A DNA stretch of 48,624 nt from Candidatus Sumerlaeota bacterium (GTDB taxonomy: Bacteria > Sumerlaeota > Sumerlaeia > Sumerlaeales > Sumerlaeaceae): positions 1 to 48,624 of the forward strand of contig JAAZBM010000002.1 in the NCBI GenBank assembly GCA_012513815.1, in the 5' to 3' direction. The stretch's first letter is position 1. Each line of letters opens with the position of its first letter. Below the pieces are notes generated by a model. It ran no database searches. It had not been told where the DNA came from and was given only the letters and a program-made list of their open reading frames with translations. A program made the position numbers and the translations under genes. Below, in pieces: positions 35,192-42,293 of this stretch.

Positions 35192-36130
35192 ATGAACGAG
35201 AATAACAACCCCAAGACCGACGCAGTGCCGGTCACAAACGAACAAACGGCGCCCGATGATGCAAACGGATGCGCCTTTGAGATGGAGATTTTCCGTGCGG
35301 GCGACTATGGCGCCAAGGGCAACTGGACGCCGGAAGACTTGGACTCTATCGCGGCGGATTACACGCCCGAGCGGCACGAAGCGCCCCTGACACTCGACCA
35401 TGCGTCGAGCGGCCCGGCAATTGGCTGGGTCGAGCATCTGCGCCGAGTGGGCGACCGACTGATCGCCAAGGTGCACGGAGTGCCCAACGTCGTCGCCGAA
35501 CTCATTCGGCGTGGCAATTACAAGCAGCGTAGCGCCGAACTGGTTCGCAAATTTCGCGACACCGGCAAGCCGTATCTGCGTGCCGTCTCGTTGCTCGGCG
35601 CGGCCATCCCGGAAGTCAAGGGACTGCGCCCGATTCAGTTTAGCGAGAACGACGAAGTCAGTTGTGTCGACAGCGAGCCGGACGGCATTGCCGCTCTGCG
35701 CGCCGAGCTGAACGCTTTGCGCCGCAAACTGATTATGAGCGACTTGCAGTGCGCAGGCGTCACGCTCACCGACGAGCAAACGACCGCGTTTTGCGACATG
35801 ATGGACGCCCTGCCCAACGGGATGCGAGTCCGCTTTGCCGAGGATGAACCGAAACTGACCCCGGCGCAATGGTTCACGAGACTGATGGCGCAGTTTAGCG
35901 CAAGTCATTTGTCCCAACAGATGCCGTTGCCGCTCATGGGCGAAGCAGCTCCGGAGGCGGCCGCCAGAGTGGACGATACGGCGGTGGCGGATGCCTTTTC
36001 CGAGGAGATGAGCGCTGAACTGGAGAGTCTGCGTCTGCGCCGTACCGCGGAAGATATCTGCCGCAATAACCCCGATAAAGACTACTCCGCGGCGCTGTTG
36101 ATGGCCGCGAAGTCGCAGCAAAAACACTAA
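35192..36130 (+). CDS. Phage head maturation protease/scaffold (Mu I-like)
   Basis: GGGAGGGG precedes the ATG. The 312-residue protein begins with a disordered stretch, then EMEIFRAGDYGAKGNWTPEDLDSIAADYTPERHEAPLTLDHASSGPAIGWVEHLRRVGDRLIAKV and NYKQRSAELV. These match the phage Mu I-like protease domain, which releases scaffold and trims capsid during maturation. The C-terminal half (about 170-312) is charged and helical, typical of the fused scaffold. Mu usually encodes a gpF-like (MuF) head protein between portal and protease; it is missing here, leaving a 104-base gap. Intact and in frame with the rest of the module. Confidence 0.82.
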   Translation: MNENNNPKTDAVPVTNEQTAPDDANGCAFEMEIFRAGDYGAKGNWTPEDLDSIAADYTPERHEAPLTLDHASSGPAIGWVEHLRRVGDRLIAKVHGVPNVVAELIRRGNYKQRSAELVRKFRDTGKPYLRAVSLLGAAIPEVKGLRPIQFSENDEVSCVDSEPDGIAALRAELNALRRKLIMSDLQCAGVTLTDEQTTAFCDMMDALPNGMRVRFAEDEPKLTPAQWFTRLMAQFSASHLSQQMPLPLMGEAAPEAAARVDDTAVADAFSEEMSAELESLRLRRTAEDICRNNPDKDYSAALLMAAKSQQKH

Positions 36131-36148
36131 GGAAAGGAGGATAACACT

Positions 36149-36538
36149 ATGTCTCACTATGTCCTTGACATGACCTATACCTTGTCAGGTTCCACCATCG
36201 TCAGACGTTCGGCCGTCGTTCGGGCGTCGAACAACGGCAATGATGTCTCGCTGCCTACGGCGGCCAATGCCACAAAGTTCGCGGGCATCGCCATGACCTC
36301 GCAGGCCATCGGCGGTCGCGCGCTTACCGTCCGCAAACTCGGCGTCGCCGAAGCTATTGCCGCAGGTGCCATTGCCGCAGGAGCGCCATTGAACATCGCC
36401 GACGGCAACGGGCGCGTCAAAGCGCTCAACGAAGCCGCCGGAACAAAAGTGGAATGCATCGGCTTTGCCGAGTCAAGCGCCACAACGACAGGTGATATCA
36501 TCAAGATATACATCTGTCCGCATCAGCGCACCATGTAG
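36149..36538 (+). CDS. DUF2190-like capsid decoration (cement) protein
   Basis: A 129-residue protein starting after a strong AAGGAGG. The sequence is beta-rich with RASNNGNDVSLPTAANATKFAGIAM, then LTVRKLGVAEAIAAGAIAAGAPLNIADGNGRVKAL and TTTGDIIKIYI. This is the pattern of DUF2190 proteins, which trimerise on the outside of phage heads next to the capsid gene. Order protease, decoration, capsid matches several tailed-phage head clusters. Only 18 bases separate it from the protease, and a 10-bp hairpin follows its stop. Confidence 0.8.
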   Translation: MSHYVLDMTYTLSGSTIVRRSAVVRASNNGNDVSLPTAANATKFAGIAMTSQAIGGRALTVRKLGVAEAIAAGAIAAGAPLNIADGNGRVKALNEAAGTKVECIGFAESSATTTGDIIKIYICPHQRTM

Positions 36539-36545
36539 TCCGGCG

Positions 36546-36590
36546 CCGCGGACGGACGGAACACCGCACACAATCGGCATCCGTCCGCGG
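36546..36590 (+). terminator. Intercistronic hairpin between decoration and capsid genes
   Basis: CCGCGGACGG (36546-36555) and CCGTCCGCGG (36581-36590) form a perfect 10-bp GC-rich stem without a T-run. It could cause partial termination or stabilise the downstream capsid mRNA. Confidence 0.5.
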
Positions 36591-36633
36591 CCGTTTCACC
36601 ATATAAACGCATAGAGAAGGGAGATTTATCACT

Positions 36634-37578
36634 ATGCCTGAAGTAAACGAAGTCCACATAGACGCCGCCTTGACGGGCGTCAGTGTGGCATACACCAACA
36701 CCGATTACGCCGCCGATGTGATTGCCCCGGCGGTACCTGTTCTCAAACAAAGTGACAGATATTTTATCTGTGACCCGGACAGAGAATGGATGCGCAAATC
36801 GGATGATCTGCGCTCGCCGGGAACACCGGCAAATGAGGTCGGATACTATATGAGTTCCGATTCCTATTACTGCCAGGACCATGCGCTCGAAGCATCCGTG
36901 CCCGACGAGGAACGTGACAACGCCGACCCGGCCATCGCGCCCGATATCGATCGCACGGAGTTTCTGACGGAGAAAATCATGCTCAACAGGGAAGTGGCAC
37001 TGTCGAATATGCTCAACGATGCCGACATTCCATCCGTGTCGCTGTCGGAAGATGACGCATGGACAACCCCTACATCGAATCCCATTGACCAGTTCAGAAC
37101 GGCTCAACTCTCCATTGCCTCGGCAATCCAGCGTCGCGCCAATGTGCTGCTTGTGGGGCAGGAAGCTTTCGACGCGCTTGCCAATCATCCGGCAATCATC
37201 GAGAGAATCAAGTATACCAGCGCGAGCGCCATCACGGAGGATGTGCTCGCGAGGCTGTTCCAGATTGAGCGGGTTGTGGTTGGCAGAGCGTGGACGAATA
37301 TCTCGGCGCTCGGACGTCAGCCTATCATGCAACCTGTCTGGGGCGACAACGCCTTTCTCATCTATGTGACACCACGACCGGGACTGCGAAACATCGGAGC
37401 CTTGTCCACTTTCACATGGAACGCCGCCCATACAGCCGCCAACACAAACGGCTATATCGTCGACAGATGGCGCGAACCCGAACGAAAAGCCGACGTCATA
37501 CGAGTTCAGAAGTACTATGACCACAAACTCGTCACGCCGAAGGCCGCCTATCGTTTCGAGAACGTTATCCTCCACTAA
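36634..37578 (+). CDS. Phage major capsid-like protein
   Basis: A 314-residue protein after AGGGAG. It shows the features of an HK97-fold major capsid protein of the Mu-like group: VSVAYTNTDYAADVIAPAVPVLKQSDRYFICDP at the N-terminus, a DSYYCQDHALEASVPDEERDNADP loop, NREVALSNMLND, VLLVGQEAFDALANHPAIIERIKYTS in the P domain, GRAWTNIS, and a final strand RVQKYYDHKLVTPKAAYRFENVI. Capsid identity is supported by its place after protease and decoration genes. It has no obvious targeting peptide of encapsulin type. It is the probable high-copy product; hairpins lie on both sides of the gene. Confidence 0.83.
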   Translation: MPEVNEVHIDAALTGVSVAYTNTDYAADVIAPAVPVLKQSDRYFICDPDREWMRKSDDLRSPGTPANEVGYYMSSDSYYCQDHALEASVPDEERDNADPAIAPDIDRTEFLTEKIMLNREVALSNMLNDADIPSVSLSEDDAWTTPTSNPIDQFRTAQLSIASAIQRRANVLLVGQEAFDALANHPAIIERIKYTSASAITEDVLARLFQIERVVVGRAWTNISALGRQPIMQPVWGDNAFLIYVTPRPGLRNIGALSTFTWNAAHTAANTNGYIVDRWREPERKADVIRVQKYYDHKLVTPKAAYRFENVILH

Positions 37579-37585
37579 CACAACA

Positions 37586-37620
37586 GGGTGGGGGACTGTC
37601 TCCTCAGAGGTCTCCCACCC
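37586..37620 (+). terminator. Hairpin after the capsid gene
   Basis: GGGTGGGGGAC (37586-37596) and GTCTCCCACCC (37610-37620) form an 11-bp stem with one G-T pair, followed by GACCTTTGTTAT, only weakly T-rich. Likely a partial terminator limiting downstream expression. Confidence 0.6.
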
Positions 37621-37652
37621 GACCTTTGTTATACTAACGAAAGCAAGATTCC

Positions 37653-38138
37653 ATGACATTAACACCACAAACTCAATACTGTACCTATGACGATGTTGTC
37701 GACCGCTATCATCCGGGATATCTCGACGTGACAACAAACGAACAGGAACAGACCGAAATAGAACAAATACGGCAGTATCAGCCCCCGAACGTAAGCGCCG
37801 TGACGGCCGCCATACAGGACGCGTCGGCTTATATCGACAGTCAACTCAATGACCGCTATAATCTGCCATTCGATTCGCCGCCACAAACACCGCCAATGAT
37901 ACGATCGCTGGCGGCCATCATCGCCGGATGTATGCTCGGACGGAGATGGCCCGGACAATTCAACAAGGACGCGTGGCGGACAGACTACCACGACGCGCTA
38001 TGCGCTCTCGACAACTTGGCATCGGGCAAAATGAATCTGCCCGGAATCCCCGCCAAGGAAACAAACAACGCCGCAGCGGACAGACATCTCACGCTCGACG
38101 ACATAACTCTGACAATAACAAACCACGAAATCGAGTAA
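37653..38138 (+). CDS. DUF1320 (Mu gp36-like) head protein
   Basis: A 161-residue protein with the gp36/DUF1320 pattern: YCTYDDVVDRYHPGYLDV at the N-terminus, VTAAIQDASAYIDSQLNDRYNLPFDSPPQTPPMIRSLAAIIAGCMLGRRW and DYHDALCALDNLASGKMNLPG. In Mu-like phages this protein joins head and tail (adaptor/connector region). Its presence shows the original phage had a tail interface, yet no tail genes follow. The ribosome site is weak (GAAAG), in contrast to the strong ones upstream. Its plus-strand composition is C-rich. Confidence 0.83.
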   Translation: MTLTPQTQYCTYDDVVDRYHPGYLDVTTNEQEQTEIEQIRQYQPPNVSAVTAAIQDASAYIDSQLNDRYNLPFDSPPQTPPMIRSLAAIIAGCMLGRRWPGQFNKDAWRTDYHDALCALDNLASGKMNLPGIPAKETNNAAADRHLTLDDITLTITNHEIE

Positions 38139-38142
38139 TGCA

Positions 38143-38457
38143 ATGAACCAGAAAACAATCAACACAAGCGGATACCCGCGACCAAATATCGACAATCTCT
38201 GCGAGTGCATGACAAGACTCTGCGAAACACTGCCGAGGAACAGCAAAACAGCACGAACAATCAACGAGCTGCTGGCGGCGGCGATGCCTTTAGCCGACAA
38301 CGACCTGAGAGCCGTACTGACGGAACAAATCATCGATCAAGCACAAATCGCCCACGAGGACAAAATCGAAAAGCGACTGACCCGAATCGAAAAGTATTGC
38401 AAGGACCTGACGCAAACGCTGTTCTGCCTCGCCCAAACCATCGGCAAAAACACCTGA
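38143..38457 (+). CDS. Small helical protein of unknown function, end of phage module
   Basis: A 104-residue protein starting 5 bases after the gp36-like stop. It is rich in Asn, Thr, Leu and charged residues and predicted to be mostly helical (LCECMTRLCETLPRNSKTARTINELLAAA, then KIEKRLTRIEKYCKDLTQTLFCLAQTIG), possibly forming a coiled coil. I do not recognise a family. Its place suggests a head-completion or accessory protein, but it could be host-specific. Followed by the module terminator. Confidence 0.65.
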   Translation: MNQKTINTSGYPRPNIDNLCECMTRLCETLPRNSKTARTINELLAAAMPLADNDLRAVLTEQIIDQAQIAHEDKIEKRLTRIEKYCKDLTQTLFCLAQTIGKNT

Positions 38458-38491
38458 GCACCGTGTATCCATGACCCAAAAACAAACCCGT

Positions 38492-38535
38492 GACCCCTGA
38501 TGTTAGAACAAACATTGGGGGTCTTCGGTTTTTGT
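38492..38535 (+). terminator. Terminator of the phage head module
   Basis: A 13-bp stem with two G-T pairs (38492-38504 with 38511-38523; arms GACCCCTGATGTT and AACATTGGGGGTC), followed by TTCGGTTTTTG. Confidence 0.82.
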
Positions 38536-38652
38536 GGCGAGGAACTCCCCGATAGAATGCCTATTTGCCGGAAATGTCACCCGTCGGAGGCCGACGAAAA
38601 GCGGATTTGTTTTCCACGGTTGGGGAAAAATCCCCTAAAACCGGGCATTTCC

Positions 38653-38681
38653 TGTGGATAACTCGGCTCATTTGTGGATAA
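38653..38681 (-). promoter_or_regulatory. DnaA box pair, left
   Basis: Two perfect TGTGGATAA boxes at 38653-38661 and 38673-38681, same orientation, 20-base period (about two helical turns). Confidence 0.88.
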
Positions 38682-38797
38682 AGTCTGTATTATGTACGGA
38701 AAATGCCTTACAGAGCCGCATTATATCTCAATTTAACAGGTGTCTAACTCCCTCTAACTGCCTTTATTATCGCATCGAAATGACTTTTTCACAGAAG

Positions 38798-38873
38798 TTT
38801 TCCACAGGTTATCCGTCCTTTTCCACACAATAACCGAGCTTTACACAGAAGTTTTCCACAGTTTTGTGGAAAA
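38798..38873. promoter_or_regulatory. Cluster of near-consensus DnaA boxes
   Basis: TTTTCCACA at 38798-38806, 38819-38827 and 38852-38860, and its complement TGTGGAAAA at 38865-38873. Each differs from TTATCCACA by one base. The last two form an inverted repeat with a 4-base spacer. Confidence 0.65.
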
Positions 38874-38986
38874 CTCAAATCGGAGCAAAAACAAGTACCA
38901 AAACAGTCTATGTTTTGAAGGTCTCAGTGGGATTTTTGAGGTGCGAATAATACTACTGTAATACTAAATTAAAAACCTGTTTATCT

Positions 38987-39022
38987 TAGTAGTAGTAGTA
39001 GGGGCTGTGGAAATGTGGATAA
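38987..39022 (+). promoter_or_regulatory. DnaA-trio-like TAG array with adjacent DnaA boxes (basal unwinding system)
   Basis: Five TAG trinucleotides (38987-39001) are followed by GGGC, a near-box TGTGGAAAT (39006-39014) and a perfect box TGTGGATAA (39014-39022). The order AT-rich tract, trios, GC patch, boxes is that described for the B. subtilis basal origin unwinding system. Confidence 0.72.
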
Positions 39023-39086
39023 GCCCGCAAACCCTTGATTTATCAAGGAAAGATGGTGTTGATAACTCTGTTGAAAAGTTGCCGTT

Positions 39087-39119
39087 TTATTCACACAACG
39101 CCCCGTTTTTTGTGGATAA
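39087..39119. promoter_or_regulatory. DnaA box pair, right, inverted
   Basis: TTATTCACA at 39087-39095 (plus) and TGTGGATAA at 39111-39119 (minus), both perfect TTATNCACA matches, facing each other. Confidence 0.82.
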
Positions 39120-39265
39120 AAAAACGCCCTTCCGGTGACAACTCCGATTTGTCCACAGAATCAAAAGCGACGGTGGAAAACTTTAGGACAAAATGGGGTG
39201 AAAAACGGGTTTTTGGGTGTTTTTCGCGGAAAATGTTAGCTTGAATCAAAGCGGTTTATGCGAAG

Positions 39266-39286
39266 TTTTCCACACACTTTTCCACA
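39266..39286 (+). promoter_or_regulatory. Two tandem near-consensus DnaA boxes
   Basis: TTTTCCACA at 39266-39274 and 39278-39286, 12 bases apart, same orientation. Confidence 0.58.
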
Positions 39287-39463
39287 CATTTTTCTATACT
39301 GGGGGAAAGTCCGTGAAACCCTCATTCCACCGTCTCGGTTTTTGCGGGTTTTGTCCTAAAAAAACAAACAGAAATTACGCTCAAAACATTTTATCCTTGA
39401 TTTGTCGGTCTGTTCGGTGTAGTGTAATAAAGATAAAAGTTTTATTGGAGGCTTTGTCAATAG

Positions 39464-41623
39464 TTGATTCTCGGCGTAAAGAACAATAGACTTGGCATGA
39501 TTCGTCTAGGATGGGTTATTGTGTATCTGTTGATATTGGCAATAGTTTCGTTTGGGGTGACTTACGCCCTATTGACTCGCGACAACAAGAAGCTGCCTGC
39601 GCCGTTCAAGGTTGACAAGTCGTCACTCAACAGCAAGAAAAAGGCGGAGTATCAGCCGATACCCATTGGCAACACCCAACCCGCCGCGCCGAAAGCGTTG
39701 ACCAATAACGATGACTCGGCAACGACGGAGATTCCGGCAAGTCTGATCGAGAAGATTCAGTCGCAGAGTAAGAGCGACAAACCCAAGGATGTGATTCCGG
39801 TTGTCAGCATGGCGAACTCCGGCAGGATTGAAGTTGAGCGGTTGTCCGATGACGAATTCAAACTCACGGCGATTGAGTCCGACGGCTATGTGTTCACGGG
39901 GTGGAACTGCCCTCACGGCAAGGATTGTCCCGTTGACAGCATATCCGACAGCCTGAGCACCACGACGACGGTGATTGTTCCCGCCTCCGAGAGCAGCATC
40001 GAGGTGACGGCGTGTTTTGGACGGCGCTACGAGCTGCGAACTTACAACGATTTGTTCACCATCAAGGACGACCCGACGGGCTATTATGTTCTGATGGAGG
40101 ACATTGACGCCTCCTCGTCCACAGTGCAGCGCATTGTTATCAATGGCGTGGATTATCAGGGGTATTCGTCCGCGGAAGAATTCGCGCCAATCAACGGCTT
40201 TAGCGGTTGCCTTGACGGAAATGGCAAAACGATATTCTGTTTGACAATCAAAAAGAGCGACACGACATCCACGGGCACAGGTCTCTTTGGGGAACTGGCA
40301 GGCACCGTCAAGAACCTGACGTTGTTTGACATGGAATCTGACGGCAATGATTGTGTCGGCGGCATTGCGGGCGTTGCGACAAACGACGCCGTCATCAGTG
40401 GCTGTCAGGTTTTCGGCAATATCAAAGGAATCAGTCATGTCGGGATGATTGTGGGCAAACTGTATGGTCGTCTGGAAAACTGCTGTGCTTGCGGATTTGT
40501 CGATGGTGCCGATACCGCCGGTGGTTTGGCGGGGTCGTGCGAGATGGCGTTGATTGCCAATTCGTATGCGTCGTGCGTCGTGACAGGCGTCGACAGAATC
40601 GGCGGATTGGTAGGCTACAACCGAGCACGGCAGACGCCTGAAGAAATGAGTTTTGTCCGGAACATAAAGAACTGCTATTCGCTGAGCAGTGTGAGCGGCA
40701 ACAAGAGGGTCGACGCGATTATTGGCAGTGTTGATGGCGAAAAACTCGCGGACAATTCCTACACGGAGAATTGCTATTTCGACTCGGAAGCCGCGGGATT
40801 TCCGGCGATGGATGCCAACAGCAAAGGATTGGCGCTGTCGGAACTCATGAGCAAGGCAACCTATGTAAACTGGGATTTTGAGAATGTATGGAATATTGTC
40901 CCGGGCCGCAGCACACCGTTCCTGCGCAAACTCTTCGATGGGCGCTTCCACATCATCGGCGAAAAGAAAGGCGCGGGCGTCATCAAGACGATGGATGCCG
41001 CTTTGGACGACAACAACGTTCCCTACTTTGAACTCTCGGCGTTGCCGGCCAATGACTCGATTTTTGCCGGATGGATGGGCTGGCGGCTGGCGACATCCTT
41101 CAACGATACGACCATCACGATGAACAATCACCGCTGTGTTGTGGCGGACTTTGCGCGCGTCAAAGAGATACGCGAAAAGGATGATTTGCTCACTGTCGGC
41201 GGCGACAGTGCCGACCGCTATGAGCTGATGAACGATCTCGATTTGACGGAATATAAAAAGGGAACAACCGAGCCAATCAGTTTCAAACCGCTGCCCGAAT
41301 TCAAAGGCATTTTCAATGGCAACGGCTTCGCCATCCGTGGGCTATACATTGACGAACCTGACGCGAACGGTGTGGGGTTGTTCACGGCAAACAGTGGCGA
41401 AATTAACGACCTGAAAATCATCGGTGCACGGGTGCATGGGCGCGAACATGTGGGTGTTATTGCCGGTAGCAACACGGGCATCATTGCCAATTGCGAAATC
41501 GGCGGTCAGGCGCTTGGCATGGGCAAACTGGGGGGTATCAGCGGCGAGAACAGCGGCAAACAGCTCGATAACAAAGATAAAACTGAGCTGATTATCACGG
41601 ACAAAGGTATCGCCAAAGAATAG
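39464..41623 (+). CDS. Membrane-anchored GLUG-repeat / InlB-like repeat protein
   Basis: TTG at 39464 is chosen because TGGAGG lies 12 bases upstream; an ATG at 39497 (MIRLGWVIVYLL) is an alternative with no clear ribosome site. A single membrane helix near residues 15-35 is followed by a Lys/Pro/Ser-rich linker. A segment like the InlB/Listeria-Bacteroides repeat (ESDGYVFTGWNCPHG) comes at about 140. GLUG motif repeats follow: GGIAGVATNDAVISGC, GGLAGSCEMALIANSY, GGLVGYNRARQT. A second pair of halves has FAGWMGWR and GVIAGSNTGIIANC. GLUG proteins are extracellular beta-helices found in adhesins and surface proteins. Here the N-terminal helix suggests an inner-membrane anchor with a periplasmic or exported body. 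It borders the candidate origin. Confidence 0.78.
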   Translation: MILGVKNNRLGMIRLGWVIVYLLILAIVSFGVTYALLTRDNKKLPAPFKVDKSSLNSKKKAEYQPIPIGNTQPAAPKALTNNDDSATTEIPASLIEKIQSQSKSDKPKDVIPVVSMANSGRIEVERLSDDEFKLTAIESDGYVFTGWNCPHGKDCPVDSISDSLSTTTTVIVPASESSIEVTACFGRRYELRTYNDLFTIKDDPTGYYVLMEDIDASSSTVQRIVINGVDYQGYSSAEEFAPINGFSGCLDGNGKTIFCLTIKKSDTTSTGTGLFGELAGTVKNLTLFDMESDGNDCVGGIAGVATNDAVISGCQVFGNIKGISHVGMIVGKLYGRLENCCACGFVDGADTAGGLAGSCEMALIANSYASCVVTGVDRIGGLVGYNRARQTPEEMSFVRNIKNCYSLSSVSGNKRVDAIIGSVDGEKLADNSYTENCYFDSEAAGFPAMDANSKGLALSELMSKATYVNWDFENVWNIVPGRSTPFLRKLFDGRFHIIGEKKGAGVIKTMDAALDDNNVPYFELSALPANDSIFAGWMGWRLATSFNDTTITMNNHRCVVADFARVKEIREKDDLLTVGGDSADRYELMNDLDLTEYKKGTTEPISFKPLPEFKGIFNGNGFAIRGLYIDEPDANGVGLFTANSGEINDLKIIGARVHGREHVGVIAGSNTGIIANCEIGGQALGMGKLGGISGENSGKQLDNKDKTELIITDKGIAKE

Positions 41624-41635
41624 TACAGGGTGTGA

Positions 41636-42199
41636 CTAACGACGGCGAGTCGGACGTTGTTCGTCCTCGTCGTAATAATACTCGTCTTCATCTTCCCACT
41701 GATATTCGTAGTCCTCGGCTTCGGGTTCGCAGGCGATGAGTTTGTCAAACGAAATGGATCCGCCGCCCGAGAGCAGCAATCCGCATCCGAGTGTGGCGAT
41801 GATGATTTGCGCGGTGAGTCCGGATGTCGGCAGCACAATGCCGACGGTTTCCGGCCCGCCCCAGTAGCCGCCTGCAAAAACGGCAACCATTTGCCAGATT
41901 GACATCAGAATCAGCGGAATAACGGCAGGTCGTGTGAGCAGTCCGAAGAGGACGAGTGCTCCGCAAGCGGTTTGACCCCAAGCGACTGTCTGCGCCAGAA
42001 TATCGATCTGTTCAGGCGCGAAAAAGCGGGTCAGTGGTTGCGCTATTTGCGAAAAAGCCGTCGCCCATTGTTCGGGCCCACGCCAGCCAAAATTCTGGTT
42101 AATGAGGAGTTTGTCCAATCCTTGTGGAATAAAGGCAGCCGCGATAGCGATTCGCGAGGCAGTAGCGGCCCAGTTGCGATGAGTCAGAAACAATGGCAT
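41636..42199 (-). CDS. DoxX-family membrane protein
   Basis: A 187-residue protein with four hydrophobic segments: RIAIAAAFIPQGLDKLLIN at the N-terminus, GQTACGALVLFGLLTRPAVIPLILMSIWQMVAVF, then GLTAQIIIATLGCGLLLSGGG. The pattern and the FxxxGxxKL-like start fit DoxX/DoxD-like proteins, associated with thiol/oxidative stress or quinone chemistry. The C-terminal ~30 residues are a strongly acidic tyrosine-rich tail ending in RRR. AAGGAG lies upstream of the ATG. It is convergent with the GLUG gene (12 bases apart). Confidence 0.83.
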   Translation of the reverse strand: MPLFLTHRNWAATASRIAIAAAFIPQGLDKLLINQNFGWRGPEQWATAFSQIAQPLTRFFAPEQIDILAQTVAWGQTACGALVLFGLLTRPAVIPLILMSIWQMVAVFAGGYWGGPETVGIVLPTSGLTAQIIIATLGCGLLLSGGGSISFDKLIACEPEAEDYEYQWEDEDEYYYDEDEQRPTRRR

Positions 42200-42293
42200 A
42201 ATCGACTATAACTCCTTCTATATTTGTGTCTGTAGACAATAAAAAATACAATTATGTGAGGTAAAGTAATTCTGTAAATTGGCCGGACTTACT

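Larger units (their letters stand above)
38540..39440. other. oriC: Candidate chromosomal replication origin (oriC)
   Basis: About 900 bases without a credible gene, bounded by the phage-module terminator and the GLUG gene. It has five perfect TTATNCACA/TGTGNATAA DnaA boxes (38653-38661, 38673-38681, 39014-39022, 39087-39095, 39111-39119). At least six TTTTCCACA-type near-boxes lie at 38798-38873 and 39266-39286. A five-fold TAG array (38987-39001) sits against a box pair, preceded by the AT-rich tract 38945-38986. These are the parts of a bacterial oriC: DnaA assembly sites, DnaA-trio and unwinding region. Two parS sites within 11 kb and a change in G/C strand bias across the region support it. 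No dnaA gene is in the window. Confidence 0.82.

Noticed and set aside
33531-38457. Complete prophage
   Set aside because: No integrase, transposase, repressor, terminase, tail or lysis gene and no attachment-site repeats are seen; only a head module is supported.
39035-39489. Two short open frames inside the DnaA-box region
   Set aside because: No ribosome sites, no recognisable protein, and their codons are made of DnaA-box sequence.
39623-41131. 502-codon open frame on the minus strand
   Set aside because: It is antisense to the GLUG-repeat gene and shows no domain or start signal.
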